This document shows, piece by piece, positions 1-10,200 of a stretch of DNA of 64,000 bases. The stretch's first letter is position 1. Every line of letters starts with the position of its first letter. The stretch lies in NCBI RefSeq assembly GCF_036967205.1, contig NZ_CP146022.1:2046001-2110000 (forward strand), in the 5' to 3' direction. Position numbers and translations under genes: made by a program. The notes beneath the pieces are model-generated. The model was not told the DNA's origin. It worked only from the letters and a program-made list of their open reading frames with translations, and did not search any database. The DNA comes from Streptomyces sp. Q6 (lineage in GTDB: Bacteria > Actinomycetota > Actinomycetes > Streptomycetales > Streptomycetaceae).

Positions 1-234
1 CTGGACGTCGACCTTCACGCCGGTGCCGGTGGCGACGGCGGTGCCGTCGTGCAGACCGCGCAGCCGCTCCAGCGGCGTGAACCGCCACTCCTCCTCACGG
101 CCGTGCGGGACCGGGAAGTCCTGCACGTCGTAGGAGGGCGGCGCGCTCATGCGCGTGGCGACGGTCGACTCTGCGGCCACCGCGATGGTTCCGGCGGTCG
201 TGGATCCGGCCGGGATGTTCTGAGCCTCAGCCAT
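1..234 (-). CDS. sufD: SufD, Fe-S cluster assembly scaffold subunit (N-terminal part, cut by window edge)
   Basis: Only the first 78 codons are present; the gene continues beyond base 1. It starts at an ATG (first residues MAEAQNIPAG) preceded by a purine-rich GAAAGAGAG stretch. The visible part contains the segment RGREEEWRFTPLERL in slightly varied form (HGREEEWRFTPLERLRGL), which is the conserved EEWR-type start of SufD proteins. SufD forms the SufBC2D scaffold complex that builds iron-sulfur clusters in the cytosol. It lies 57 bases downstream of sufB on the same strand, so the two belong to one suf operon. The call rests on this short N-terminus plus its position directly after sufB. Confidence 0.85.
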   Translation of the reverse strand, partial: MAEAQNIPAGSTTAGTIAVAAESTVATRMSAPPSYDVQDFPVPHGREEEWRFTPLERLRGLHDGTAVATGTGVKVDVQ

Positions 235-291
235 GGCTGTCGTAGCGCTCTCTTTCTTACGTAAGGGGGCTGATGGACGGTTCGGGCGGCG

Positions 292-1716
292 TCAGCCGAC
301 CGAGCCCTCCATCTGCAGCTCGATCAGCCGGTTGAGCTCGAGGGCGTATTCCATGGGCAGCTCCTTGGCGATCGGCTCGACGAAGCCGCGCACGATCATC
401 GCCATGGCCTCGAACTCGCTCAGGCCGCGGCTCATCAGGTAGAAGAGCTGGTCCTCGGAGACCTTGGAGACGGTCGCCTCGTGACCCATGGAGACGTCGT
501 CCTCGCGGACGTCGACGTACGGGTACGTGTCGGAGCGGGAGATGGTGTCGACGAGCAGCGCGTCGCACAGCACGTTCGACTTCGAGCCGTGGGCGCCCTC
601 ACCGATCTCGACGAGACCGCGGTACGACGTACGACCGCCGCCGCGCGCCACGGACTTCGAGACGATGTTGGACGACGTGTTCGGCGCCATGTGGACCATC
701 TTGGAGCCGGCGTCCTGGTGCTGGCCCTCGCCCGCGAAGGCGATGGACAGCGTCTCGCCCTTGGCGTGCTCGCCCATCAGGTAGACGGCCGGGTACTTCA
801 TGGTGACCTTGGAGCCGATGTTGCCGTCGATCCACTCCATGGTCGCGCCCTCGTACGCCACGGCGCGCTTGGTGACCAGGTTGTAGACGTTGTTCGACCA
901 GTTCTGGATGGTCGTGTAACGGCAGCGGGCGCCCTTCTTGACGATGATCTCGACGACCGCGGAGTGCAGCGAGTCCGACTTGTAGATCGGGGCCGTACAA
1001 CCCTCGACGTAGTGGACGTAGGCGTCCTCGTCGACGATGATCAGCGTCCGCTCGAACTGGCCCATGTTCTCCGTGTTGATACGGAAGTAGGCCTGGAGCG
1101 GGATCTCGACGTGCACGCCCTTCGGCACGTAGATGAAGGAGCCGCCCGACCACACGGCGGTGTTCAGCGCGGCGAACTTGTTGTCGCCGGCCGGGATGAC
1201 GGTCCCGAAGTACTCCTTGAAGAGCTCCGGGTGCTCCTTCAGCGCGGTGTCGGTGTCGAGGAAGATGACGCCCTGCTCCTCCAGGTCCTCGCGGATCTGG
1301 TGGTAGACGACCTCGGACTCGTACTGGGCCGCGACACCGGCGACGAGGCGCTGCTTCTCCGCCTCGGGGATGCCGAGCTTGTCGTACGTGTTCTTGATGT
1401 CCTCGGGCAGGTCCTCCCAGGACTCCGCCTGCTTCTCCGTGGAGCGCACGAAGTACTTGATGTTGTCGAAGTCGATGCCCGACAGGTCCGAGCCCCAGTT
1501 CGGCATGGGCTTCTTGCCGAACAGCTTCAGGCCCTTGAGGCGGAGCTTGGTCATCCACTCCGGCTCGGACTTCTTCGAGGAGATGTCCTTGACGACGTCC
1601 TCGTTGATGCCGCGCTTGGCAGAGGCACCGGCCGCGTCGGAGTCAGCCCAGCCGTATTCGTACTTGCCCAGACCCTCGAGCTCGGGGTGGGCAGTCTCCT
1701 CGATGGGGAGTGTCAT
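292..1716 (-). CDS. sufB: SufB, Fe-S cluster assembly scaffold subunit
   Basis: This 474-residue protein is the SufB subunit of the SufBC2D scaffold on which cytosolic iron-sulfur clusters are assembled. It is full length for the family. The C-terminal half holds the conserved SufB core: [24 protein letters not shown], the cysteine in SNVLCDALL (the residue proposed to receive persulfide sulfur) and the histidine in [13 protein letters not shown]. The ATG at 1716 was chosen because GGAGGAA lies just upstream and the N-terminus [20 protein letters not shown] matches the family; the open frame extends further upstream without support. Its ATG overlaps the sufR stop codon (ATGA), so translation is probably coupled to sufR. 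Confidence 0.97.
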   Translation of the reverse strand: MTLPIEETAHPELEGLGKYEYGWADSDAAGASAKRGINEDVVKDISSKKSEPEWMTKLRLKGLKLFGKKPMPNWGSDLSGIDFDNIKYFVRSTEKQAESWEDLPEDIKNTYDKLGIPEAEKQRLVAGVAAQYESEVVYHQIREDLEEQGVIFLDTDTALKEHPELFKEYFGTVIPAGDNKFAALNTAVWSGGSFIYVPKGVHVEIPLQAYFRINTENMGQFERTLIIVDEDAYVHYVEGCTAPIYKSDSLHSAVVEIIVKKGARCRYTTIQNWSNNVYNLVTKRAVAYEGATMEWIDGNIGSKVTMKYPAVYLMGEHAKGETLSIAFAGEGQHQDAGSKMVHMAPNTSSNIVSKSVARGGGRTSYRGLVEIGEGAHGSKSNVLCDALLVDTISRSDTYPYVDVREDDVSMGHEATVSKVSEDQLFYLMSRGLSEFEAMAMIVRGFVEPIAKELPMEYALELNRLIELQMEGSVG

Positions 1717-2474
1717 GCGGGGTTCCTCCCGGCGGTGCTTGCAGATGCGTTGGTGATGGTCTTGGGGGTGTGGCTGCTCTTGGGGATGAACGTCGTGCAG
1801 ACGCCGTCGCCATGAGCGATGGTCGCCAGTCGCTGCACATGCGTACCGAGCAGGTGGGAGAACATTTCCGTCTCCGCCTCGCAAAGCTGCGGGAACTGCT
1901 CCGCCACATGAGCGACCGGACAGTGGTGCTGGCAGAGCTGCTCGCCCTGTTGCGGGAGGGGCGCGCTGCGCGCCGTAGCAGCGTACCCGTCCGCGCTCAG
2001 GGCCCTGGCCAGGGCCTGCGCGCGCTCCTCGGGGGCCACGGAGTCGACGGCCGCCTTGTACGGGGCGGCCTGGGCGGCGATCCGGGCGCGGGCGAACGCC
2101 ACGAGCGCCTCGTCCCCGCCGGCCTGCTCGGCGATCCAGCGGAGCGCGTCCGCGGCGAGCTTGTCGTAGGACTGGTCGAAGGCGTCCCGGCCGCAGTCGG
2201 TCAGCGCGAACACCTTGGCGGGGCGGCCGCGGGTGCGGGCCCCGTAGACGCGCTGTTCCCTCGGCTCCACGACGTCGTCGGCGGCCAGGGCGTCCAGATG
2301 ACGGCGGACGGCGGCCTGGGTGAGCCCGAGACGGGTGGCGAGGTCGGCGACGGTGGACGGGCCGTGGTCCAGGATCGAGCGCGCGACCCGGTTGCGCGTC
2401 GAGCGCTCCCCGGTCGCGAGCTCTTCCTGAGGAGCCCCGACGGGGGACTCCTGAGCCTCGCCGACGTTTTTCAC
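1713..2474 (-). CDS. sufR: SufR-type Fe-S cluster sensing transcriptional repressor
   Basis: This 253-residue protein has an N-terminal winged helix-turn-helix ([20 protein letters not shown], then the [12 protein letters not shown] wing). Its C-terminal half has four cysteines, C181, C185, C198 and C226, in the arrangement [21 protein letters not shown] ... GDGVC typical of SufR-family proteins that bind a [4Fe-4S] cluster. Such proteins repress the suf operon when clusters are plentiful. I place the start at GTG 2474 ([11 protein letters not shown]) rather than the upstream ATG at 2546. A -10/-35 pair ends exactly at this GTG, and a CAAC-N6-GTTG palindrome overlaps it, so the mRNA may be leaderless. 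An insertion sequence ends 76 bases upstream of the start. Confidence 0.92.
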   Translation of the reverse strand: MKNVGEAQESPVGAPQEELATGERSTRNRVARSILDHGPSTVADLATRLGLTQAAVRRHLDALAADDVVEPREQRVYGARTRGRPAKVFALTDCGRDAFDQSYDKLAADALRWIAEQAGGDEALVAFARARIAAQAAPYKAAVDSVAPEERAQALARALSADGYAATARSAPLPQQGEQLCQHHCPVAHVAEQFPQLCEAETEMFSHLLGTHVQRLATIAHGDGVCTTFIPKSSHTPKTITNASASTAGRNPA

Positions 2475-2510
2475 AACGCCATTGTTGCGTAATTCCTCAG
2501 ACCCTGACAA
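2474..2510 (-). promoter_or_regulatory. Predicted sufR-sufBD promoter with SufR-type operator
   Basis: Reading leftward, TTGTCA (2505-2510) is followed after 18 bases by AACAAT (2481-2486), and the GTG start of sufR begins seven bases after that hexamer, as expected for a leaderless transcript. Overlapping the -10 and the first base of the start codon is a perfect inverted repeat CAAC-GCCATT-GTTG (2474-2487). CAAC-N6-GTTG is the operator described for cyanobacterial SufR. Autoregulation of the whole suf operon from this site is inference. Confidence 0.6.
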
Positions 2511-2550
2511 GCGGGCTGGTGATCGCCCTGCGGTGCCGTGCATCACTTAG

Positions 2551-3413
2551 ACCGTGTCCTACGTGGTGAGTCGAATGAGACGCTTGTAGCAGCAGATGGC
2601 TGCAGCGAGCCCGAGAAAGGCCAGGTAGTTGCGGGGATTGCGTTCGTAGCGAGGGCTGAGACGTCGGTAGCCGGACAGCCAGGACATGGTCCGCTCGATG
2701 ACCCAGCGGCGTCGCCCTAATCGTTCGCTGGACTCGATGCCTTTGCGCGCGATCCGTACTCCGATGCGTTTGCCGCGTAACCATTTCCGCAGGTCGGCGC
2801 GGTCGTAGGCTTTGTCGGCGTGCAGGCGTTGAGGCTTGAAGTGTCGGCCGCGGTGGGGGTCGTGTCTCGTTTGGTGACCCTCGATCATCGGCTTGAGACC
2901 TTCGCTGTCGTGGGTGTTGCCGGCCGAGATGCCGACGAGGAGGGGCAGTCCGTTCGCGTCCGACAGGACGTGCATCTTGGAACCCGGCTTGCCCCGGTCC
3001 ACAGGGCTCGGACCTGTGTGTTCGCCCCCTTTTTGGCCCTGACATGGGCGGTGTCGAGGACGACGCGGGTGACGTCGATGAGGCCGGCGTCGTCGAGGCG
3101 GTGTAGCACTGCTTCGTGCAGGCGGCCCCAGACACCGGCTCTCGACCAGATCAGGAACCGGCGGTGAGCGGTCGACTTCGATATCCCGAAGCAGGGCGGC
3201 AGTTGGCGCCAGGCGCAGCCGCTGACCAGGACGTAGATGATGGCCGCGAACAGCGTCTCATCAGGCGTGTCCTGCGTTCCGCCGCCTTGCGGCCGCACCC
3301 TCGAGGGCGGGATCAGCGGCTTCGCGATCTCCCACAGCCCGTCTGGAACAATCCAACTCCACGTACCCCGCCCCATACCGAGGTTAACGACGCCTCACCA
3401 CGTAGGACACGGT
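2551..3413 (-). mobile_element. IS5-family insertion sequence, complete, 863 bp
   Basis: The element is bounded by perfect 20-bp inverted repeats beginning ACCGTGTCCTACG (2551-2570 and 3394-3413). It is flanked by the direct repeat CTTAG (2546-2550 and 3414-3418). Part of this five-base repeat could belong to the element, because IS5 elements usually duplicate YTAR or TNA. The single gene inside is a two-frame transposase. Intact ends, perfect repeats and identical flanks point to a recent insertion. The target was a palindrome just upstream of sufR. Confidence 0.93.
2559..3376 (-). CDS. IS5-family transposase, made by programmed -1 frameshift
   Basis: Two overlapping frames encode one DDE transposase. 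The first (3376 down to about 3026) has the DUF4096-like N-terminal domain (DGLWEIAKPLIPP, SGCAWRQLP) and the first catalytic Asp in VVLDTAHVRAKKG. The second (to 2559) continues with PVDRGKPGSKMHVLSD, the second Asp in LHADKAYDRADLR, and the catalytic Glu in RRRWVIERTMSWL. The switch falls at AAAAAGGGGGC (minus strand, about 3025-3034). A tandem slip on A-AAG-GGG moves the ribosome back one base and joins the halves exactly as in one-frame homologues. A TTA codon at 2778-2780 would make full translation depend on the bldA leucyl-tRNA if the host is Streptomyces. It is probably functional. Confidence 0.9.
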
Positions 3414-3429
3414 CTTAGGCATGCCTAAG
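3414..3429. repeat. Perfect 16-bp palindrome at the IS right junction
   Basis: CTTAGGCATGCCTAAG reads the same on both strands. Removing the IS and one copy of the CTTAG duplication joins base 2545 (A) to this site and gives an 18-bp perfect palindrome, ACTTAGGCATGCCTAAGT. The half-site TTAGGC/GCCTAA resembles operators of metal-dependent DtxR/IdeR/MntR regulators, although the spacing differs from the 19-bp iron box. The rest of the gap up to 3543 shows no other feature apart from short GATC repeats near 3460-3475. Confidence 0.6.
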
Positions 3430-3543
3430 TACAAACACGGCGTGACCTGCGGGAACGATCTTTGATCGATCGATCGCGCCGCCACGACGGAGGGGCCCAC
3501 CCCGGCCGGTCGGCGGGTGCGGGCCCCAGGAGGGCCGGTCGGA

Positions 3544-6500
3544 TCAGGCGGTCAGGTCGGGGCGGTGCGTCACCCGGACCGTGTTGAGGAGCGTCTCGCC
3601 GGTGACCGACGAGAGGCCCAGGTTCAGCTGCCCGTCCGTGACCTTGACGGTGAACGTCTTGGTCAGGGCCCGGTAGCTGCCGCCGGTCTCCAGCGCGATG
3701 TCGACGTTGGAGACCTTCTGCGCGCCCTCCGCCGTCACGTCGAAGACGCGGTGACCGGGCTTGACGCCGCTGAGCTCCGCGAAACTCAGCTCGACCTGGT
3801 AGACGCCGCTGGGCAGCTGGTCGAAGCGGTACTCCGTGGCGCTCTGGCGGGCGGTGCGCAGGGGCTTCTGGTCGTCGGTCCCCGTGATGGTCTTGGGCGT
3901 CGTCGGTACGGTCGTCGCGTCGCCCACGAAGCCGTAGGAGCCGGACGTCCAGGGCCGGTCGGCCGTCCAGGTGTCGCCGAGGTGGTCGACGTACGGCGTG
4001 GCGTCCGAGGAACCCACGTCGACCGCCGTCCGGTACGCCGGGACGACGACCGTGACCGGGATCTCGGTGGTCGGCGCGCGGCCGCTCTCCGAGGCCACGA
4101 CCACGGTGCCGCGCAGCACCGTGCCCGCGGTCGCCTTCGACGTGTCGAAGGTCAGCGTGACCTGCTGCCGCGCGCCCGCGCCCAGCCGTCCGGCGGCGGG
4201 GGCGGCCGTCACCCAGGCCAGGCCGGTCTTCTCCTTGACCGTGTAGTCGGCGGCGGAGCCGGTGTCGGTCAGGGTGAGGGTGCGGGTGCGGGTCTGGCCC
4301 TGCGGGATCACCACCGTCCAGCCGTCGGTGTGGTCCGTCGTCACGACGCCGGTCTTCAGGGCCGCGTCGGTGTGCAGGACGCCGAGGCCGTCGAGCGTGG
4401 CGGTGCGGGTGACGGTCTCGTAGTGCGGGGCGGAGATGGTCACCTGGTACTCGCCCGGGTCGGGGACCGGGATCTGGCCCAGGTACGCGCCGTCGGCGCG
4501 CGGGGTGATCTTGGCGATCTGGGTGCCGTCACGGGTGACGGTGACGCTCGACCCGGTGATCGGCTTGCCGTCGTTGGCATCCGTCACGCTGCCGTTGACG
4601 ACGGCGTGCCGCTCGGGACGGAACCGGATCGCCATGCCCTCGCGCAGCGACCGCTGCTTGAACGCGTACAGGAACGCGTCGGTGCCGGTGTGGTTCTCGG
4701 CGCCGACCGTGGCGCCCGCGCCCAGCTCGTCGTCGACGCCGCCCGCGTCGAGGCCCTTGTAGTGGAAGGTGTAGGTGCCGTCCTCACTGATCTCGGCGGC
4801 GAAGCTCAGGCGCCGCTCCGGGGTCTTGCTGATCTGCATGTCGCGCCACTCGACGACGTACGTGCGGTGCGGGGCGGTGCCGCGTACCGCGGTGTAGATG
4901 CCCGAGTCGGCGTCCATCCGCAGGTCGTCCCAGAACGGGTAGAGCGCGCCGTTGGGGGTCGCGGTCGTGGGCAGCCGGGTGTTGGCGGCGGTCAGGGTGA
5001 GGTAGCCGAAGATCAGGGAACCGTCGAGGGAGATCGACGCCTTGTCGTAGGTACGCCCGTACAGGGCCACCGGGAACGGCAGGTCCTGCGTGCTGTAGCC
5101 GCCGTAGGGCCCGGTGATGCCGACCTTGGTGTCGCCGGTCGGGAACGCCTCGTCGACCTGGCGGCACGTGGTGCCGGAGGCGTCCGTGCGGTCGGCGAGG
5201 GCGATGTTCTCGGTGCGGTCGCTCGTGGTCATGGTCAGGGCGAGGGCGGAGCTCTCGGCGCACTTGTTCCGGGGCGTCAGGTTCACCTGGTAGTCGCCGG
5301 TGGGCAGGGTCAGCGCGTACGTGCCGTCGGCGGCCGTCGTGGTCCTCGCCGGGGTCCCGGGCAGCACGATGTCGACGTCGGCCTCGGGGCCGGACGCGGA
5401 GGTGATCCTGCCGGTGAGGGTGCCGGTGGGCGCCTTCGTCAGCGTGAGGTCCGCGGTGGTGGTCGTGTTCTCGGTGACCGTGGCGGTCGTCTCGCCGTCG
5501 AGGAACCCGAACCTCGTCACGGCGACCTTGTAGTCGCCCGCCGTGACGCGCGGCAGCGTGTACGTGCCGTTCTTGTCCGTCCGGGCCATCACCTTGACCT
5601 TGCCGTTCAGGCGCACCTCGGCGTCGGCGACCGGGTCGCCGGAGGCGGCGGTCACGGTACCGGTCAGCTTGCCGAGCGCGCCGCGGGGCGCGGCGCTCAC
5701 GGCGGCGTACGCGTCCAGGCGGCCTTCGCCGTAGACGTTGTTGTCCGCGGCGGTGCCGCCGCAGCCGGTGGCGTCGACGTCGACCGCGCTCTGATCGAGG
5801 ACCGCCTCGGTGGCGGCGATGTCACCGCGCAGCGACGGGGCCGCCGACCACACCAGGGCCACGGTCGCCGCGGTGTGCGGCGAGGCCATCGACGTACCCG
5901 ACTTGGGGACGTAGCCACCGCCGGGGGCCGCGGAGCGGATGTTCACGCCGGGGGCCGCGATGTTCGGCTTGACGACGCCGTTCTCGCCGGTACCGCGCGA
6001 GGAGAAGTCGGCGATCCTGCCGGTGACGCCGAAGGCGCCGGACGCGTAGGTGTTCGCGTACGCGCCCGGGGATCCCGCGGTGTCGCAGCCGGGGCCGGTG
6101 TTGCCGTTCGAGAACGCCGGGAAGATCCCCGCGTCGCGCCACGCCTGCACCATGGAGGAGTACCAGGGGTCGAGGACGGCGGCGCCCCACGAGTTGTTGA
6201 TCACGTCGGGGGCCAGGTCCGGGCGCGGGTCGGCGCCGTCGCTGTCCGTCGGGGCGAGCATCCACTGCCCGGCCGCGAGGAGCGCGGACCGGGTGCAGTC
6301 CGTGGTGGTGCAGGCCTTGGCGGCGATCCAGGTCGCGCCGGGCGCCACCCCGATCTGATTGCCCTGGCCGTCGTCGCCGACCATCGTGCCCATGGTGTGG
6401 GTGCCGTGCCCGACGTCGTCGCAGGGGCCGGTGGTCCGCTCGGCGCAGAAGCCGGTCGGGTCGAACCAGTTGTGGGAGTGGTCGACGCCGCCGTCGGCCT

Positions 6501-7155
6501 TGAGCCCCCGGTAGCTGGACAGCAGCGCCGGGTGGTTCCAGTCGACACCGGTGTCGATGCTGCCGATGACGACGCCCTCTCCGCGGTCGCCGAACTCGCT
6601 CCAGACCTTGGGGGCGTTGATCGCGTCGATGTTCCAGTCGAAACCGTTGACCGTGGCCTCCTGCACGGAGGCGATCGGGTCGGGCATCTCGATCGGGTCG
6701 TCGGACTGGATGGCGGCGACGTCGTCGCGGGCGGCTATCTTCCGCGCGAGGGCCCGGTCGCCGGTGACCATGACGGTGTTGCTGATCCAGAAGGACCGGT
6801 AGGAGGCGTCGGCCTTCTTCAGCAGCGCCTTCAGGCCCGCCTGGCTCTTGTCGGCGTACGCGGTCTTCGCCTTGATGACGGCGCGGCCGCGCGCGGCCTT
6901 GGTCGTGGCCTGCTCGGCCTCGGTGGTGTCGGCCTCGGAGTCGAGCTGGACCCAGAAGGTCGCCTGGTCCTGGGTGGCGAGCTGCCGCTGGACCTTGGCG
7001 TCGGCCTTGGCCGCCAGCCGCTGTGCCGGCCCGGTCGGCGTGGGGTCGGCGACGGCCGGGGCCGCCCCCAGCAGGGGTGCGCCCAGAGCGGCGGCGAGCG
7101 CCACCGCGAGCATCCCGCTCCGCCGCGACCGACATCTGTTCCTGTATCTGTTCAA
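3544..7155 (-). CDS. Secreted S8 (subtilisin-like) serine protease with C-terminal CarboxypepD_reg and malectin-like domains
   Basis: This 1203-residue protein begins with an Arg-rich signal peptide (hydrophobic stretch at about 15-30, AAPAVADP cleavage region), so it is exported. Residues 50-155 look like an inhibitory propeptide. The S8 catalytic domain has Asp201 (IDTGVDWNHP), His250 (VGHGTHTMG), oxyanion Asn350 (FSNGN) and Ser422 (SGTSMASPHTA). Downstream are repeated beta-sandwich modules of the carboxypeptidase-regulatory type (DGTYALTLPTGDYQV and similar) and a malectin-like carbohydrate-binding end (FDVTAEGAQKV). The start is a TTG with GAGGAA six bases upstream; no better ATG fits. 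It follows its paralogue by 54 bases, so both are likely in one transcript. Substrate unknown. Confidence 0.93.
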   Translation of the reverse strand: MNRYRNRCRSRRSGMLAVALAAALGAPLLGAAPAVADPTPTGPAQRLAAKADAKVQRQLATQDQATFWVQLDSEADTTEAEQATTKAARGRAVIKAKTAYADKSQAGLKALLKKADASYRSFWISNTVMVTGDRALARKIAARDDVAAIQSDDPIEMPDPIASVQEATVNGFDWNIDAINAPKVWSEFGDRGEGVVIGSIDTGVDWNHPALLSSYRGLKADGGVDHSHNWFDPTGFCAERTTGPCDDVGHGTHTMGTMVGDDGQGNQIGVAPGATWIAAKACTTTDCTRSALLAAGQWMLAPTDSDGADPRPDLAPDVINNSWGAAVLDPWYSSMVQAWRDAGIFPAFSNGNTGPGCDTAGSPGAYANTYASGAFGVTGRIADFSSRGTGENGVVKPNIAAPGVNIRSAAPGGGYVPKSGTSMASPHTAATVALVWSAAPSLRGDIAATEAVLDQSAVDVDATGCGGTAADNNVYGEGRLDAYAAVSAAPRGALGKLTGTVTAASGDPVADAEVRLNGKVKVMARTDKNGTYTLPRVTAGDYKVAVTRFGFLDGETTATVTENTTTTADLTLTKAPTGTLTGRITSASGPEADVDIVLPGTPARTTTAADGTYALTLPTGDYQVNLTPRNKCAESSALALTMTTSDRTENIALADRTDASGTTCRQVDEAFPTGDTKVGITGPYGGYSTQDLPFPVALYGRTYDKASISLDGSLIFGYLTLTAANTRLPTTATPNGALYPFWDDLRMDADSGIYTAVRGTAPHRTYVVEWRDMQISKTPERRLSFAAEISEDGTYTFHYKGLDAGGVDDELGAGATVGAENHTGTDAFLYAFKQRSLREGMAIRFRPERHAVVNGSVTDANDGKPITGSSVTVTRDGTQIAKITPRADGAYLGQIPVPDPGEYQVTISAPHYETVTRTATLDGLGVLHTDAALKTGVVTTDHTDGWTVVIPQGQTRTRTLTLTDTGSAADYTVKEKTGLAWVTAAPAAGRLGAGARQQVTLTFDTSKATAGTVLRGTVVVASESGRAPTTEIPVTVVVPAYRTAVDVGSSDATPYVDHLGDTWTADRPWTSGSYGFVGDATTVPTTPKTITGTDDQKPLRTARQSATEYRFDQLPSGVYQVELSFAELSGVKPGHRVFDVTAEGAQKVSNVDIALETGGSYRALTKTFTVKVTDGQLNLGLSSVTGETLLNTVRVTHRPDLTA

Positions 7156-7209
7156 CGCGAGTTCCTCATGTCCTGTGGTGGTGAAGACGGCAGGGACGGC
7201 AGGGCACAG

Positions 7210-10200
7210 TCAGCTGCTGAGGTCCGGGCGCTGCGTCACGCGCACGGCGTTGACCAGCGTCTTGTCGGCGTGCGCGACCAGGCGCAGGTTCAGCCGGCCG
7301 TCGGTGACGGCGACGGTGAACGTCTTGTCGAGGGCGCGCAGTGGGCCGCCCGCCTCGGTGGCGATGTCGAGGTTCGCGATCCTCTCGGTGTCCTCGGCCA
7401 TCACGTCGAAGACGCGGTCGCCCGGCGCCGCACCGGCGATCTCCGCGAAGCCCAGGTCGATCTGGTAGACGCCGTCGGGCAGGTTGTCGAAGCGGTACTC
7501 CAGGGCTCCCTTGGTGGCGGTGGTGTAGCGCTGCGGGTCGGTGGTCGCGCCCACGGCCGACTTGGTCCTGACCGCGGTCGGCTTCCCGACATAGCCGTAG
7601 GAGCCCTCCGTGTACGCCCGGTCGGGGCCCCAGGTGTCGCCCAGCGAGTCGGTCACGGAGCCGGTGGCCGCACCGGCGTCGATCGCCGTCTGGTACGCGG
7701 GGACGACCACCGTGACCGGCACCTTCACCTCGGGTGCGCGCCCGCTGTCGGAGGCGACCACGACGGAGCCGCTCAGCACGGTGCCGGGCGTGATGCCCGC
7801 CGTGTCGAGGGTGAGCTTCACGGTCTGCTGCCCGCCCTTGTCCAGGTGGCCGGTGGCCGGGGTGGCGCGCAGCCATGCGGCGCCGCTCGCCTCCGTGACC
7901 GTGTAGTCCGTCCCCGAGCCGGAGTCGGCGACGGTCACGGTCCGCTCGCGGGTCTGGTCCGCCGGGATCGTCACCTTGATCGCCGTACTCGGCGCGACGG
8001 TGACGAGGCCGGTGGCCAGGGCGGTGTCGGCGCGGGACGTCGAGCGCGCCGCCAGCGTCGCGGTGCGGGTCGCGGGCGTGTAGTGCGGGGCGGAGACCGT
8101 GACGGCGTAGTCGGCCTCGGCGGTCGCCGGGACCTGCACCAGATAGGTGCCGTCGGCGCCGGTGGTGCCGGTGGCGACCTCGGTGCCGCCGCGGCGGACG
8201 GAGACGGTGGCGCCGGACAGCGCCTTGCCGTCGTTGGCGTCGGTCACCTTGCCGGAGACGGCGGCACTGTGCTCGGGCCGGAAGTCCAGGGTCTGGCCCT
8301 CGACGAGGGAGGCCTCGTTGTACGAGTACTGCAGCGCGTCGGTGCCGGTGGCGTTCTCCGCGCCGATGGTGGCGCCGAGGCCGAGCGCGTACTGACCACC
8401 CGTCAGGTTCCGGTAGTGGTAGGAGTATGCGCCGTCCTCGCTGATCACGACGGAGAACGTGGCCCGCTGGCTCAGCGCGTTGCTGGGCACCATGTTGCGC
8501 CACTCGACGACGATCTCGCGGTGCGGGGCGGTGCCGCGCGTCGACCAGTAGACGCCGCCGTCGGCGGACGCAAGCTGGAGGTTGTCCCAGAAGGGGTAGA
8601 GGGAGGCGTTGGGGGTCCCGGTGGAGGGCAGGGTGCGGTTGGCGTTGACATCGCTGTTGGTGCCGAAGTCGAGATAGCCCTCGACGTAGGCGGAGGCCTT
8701 GCGGTACGTGGTCCCGTACAGCGTCACCGGGAACGGGAAGGTGATGCCGGCGCTGCCCGAGTAGTTGCTGCTGTAGTTCAACTCGGTGGTACCGGTGGGG
8801 AACGCGGAGCCGCGCACCTCGCGGCAGGTGGTGCCGAACTTGTCGGTGCGGCTGGGGACGGTGAGGTCCTTGTCGTGCGTGCCCTCCTCGACCACGAGGG
8901 GGAACGCGCTGACCGCCGCGCACCGCGACACCGGGGTGATCGTCAACTGGTGCGTACCGGCGGGCAGTTCGAGGCGGTAGCCGCCGTCGGCTCCGGAGGT
9001 GGCGGTGACCGGGGTGCCCGCCACCTCGATCCTCGCGCCCGCCTCCGGTCCCGCCGCGGTGCGCACGGTGCCGGACACCGTGCCCTTGGGCGCCACCGCG
9101 AGGGTGGCGTCCCGGGTCGCGCTCCCGCCCTCCGTGACCGTGACGGTGGACTTCTCCGACAGGTAGCCGAACTTGGAGACGGTGACGGCGTAGTCGCCGA
9201 CCATCATCTTCGGCAGCGTGTACGCGCCGTCGGCGCCGGTGGTGACCGTCGCGTACATCGGTCCTTCGAGCTCCACGGTCGCGCCGGCGAGCGGCTGCCC
9301 GTCGCTGGTGACCGTGCCGGTGACGGCGCCGAGCGGACCGCGCGGCGTGGCGCTGACGGCGGCGTACGCGTCGAGCCTGCCCTCGCCCCAGACGTTGTTG
9401 TTGGCGGCCGTGCCGCCGCACGTGGTGTCGTCGGTGTCGACGGCGGTGCGGTTCAGGATCGCCTCGGTGGCCGCCACGTCCCCGCGGATCGCGGACGACG
9501 CCGACCACATCAGGGCGACGGTCGCGGCGGTGTGCGGGGAGGCCATCGACGTACCGGAGTACACGTCGTACCCGCCGCCGGGCACGGAGGAGCGGATGTC
9601 CACGCCGGGCGCCGCGATGTTCGGCTTGGTCCTGCCGTCCGCGCCGGGGCCCCGGGAGGAGAACTCGGCGATGTCGCCGTTGATGTCATAGGCGCCCGAC
9701 GCGTAGGTGTTGGTGTAGGCGCCCGGGGAGCCCGCGGTGTCGCAGTCGGAGCCGTCGTTGCCGTTCGAGAACGCCGGGAAGATCCCCGCGTCCCGCCAGG
9801 ACTGCACCGTCGCCGAGTACCAGGTGTCGACGACGCTGTTGCCCCAGGAGTTGTTCACCACGTCGGGCGCGAGGTCGGGGCGCGGGTTCTGACCGTTGCT
9901 GTCCGTCGGGGCGAGCACCCACTGCCCGGCGGCGAGCAGCGCTTCCTGGCTGCACCCGGCGGGCGCGCAGGCCTTCGCGGCGATCCACTTGGCGCCGGGC
10001 GCGACCCCTGTCCTGTGGGCCGAACCGTCGTCGCCGACCATCGTGCCCATGGTGTGGGTGCCGTGGCCGACGTCGTCGCAGGGCGTGTTCCCCTGGCAGG
10101 TCGCGGTGGCGTCGAACCAGTTGTAGTTCTGGTCGTCACTGCCGTCGGCCTTCAGCCCGCGGTAGGCGCGCATCAGCGCCGGGTGCTGGTACTCGACGCC

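Noticed and set aside
2551-3413. The two-frame transposase as a decayed pseudogene
   Set aside because: The break is at a classic slippery heptamer, the ends are perfect and the target duplication is intact, so programmed frameshifting is more likely.
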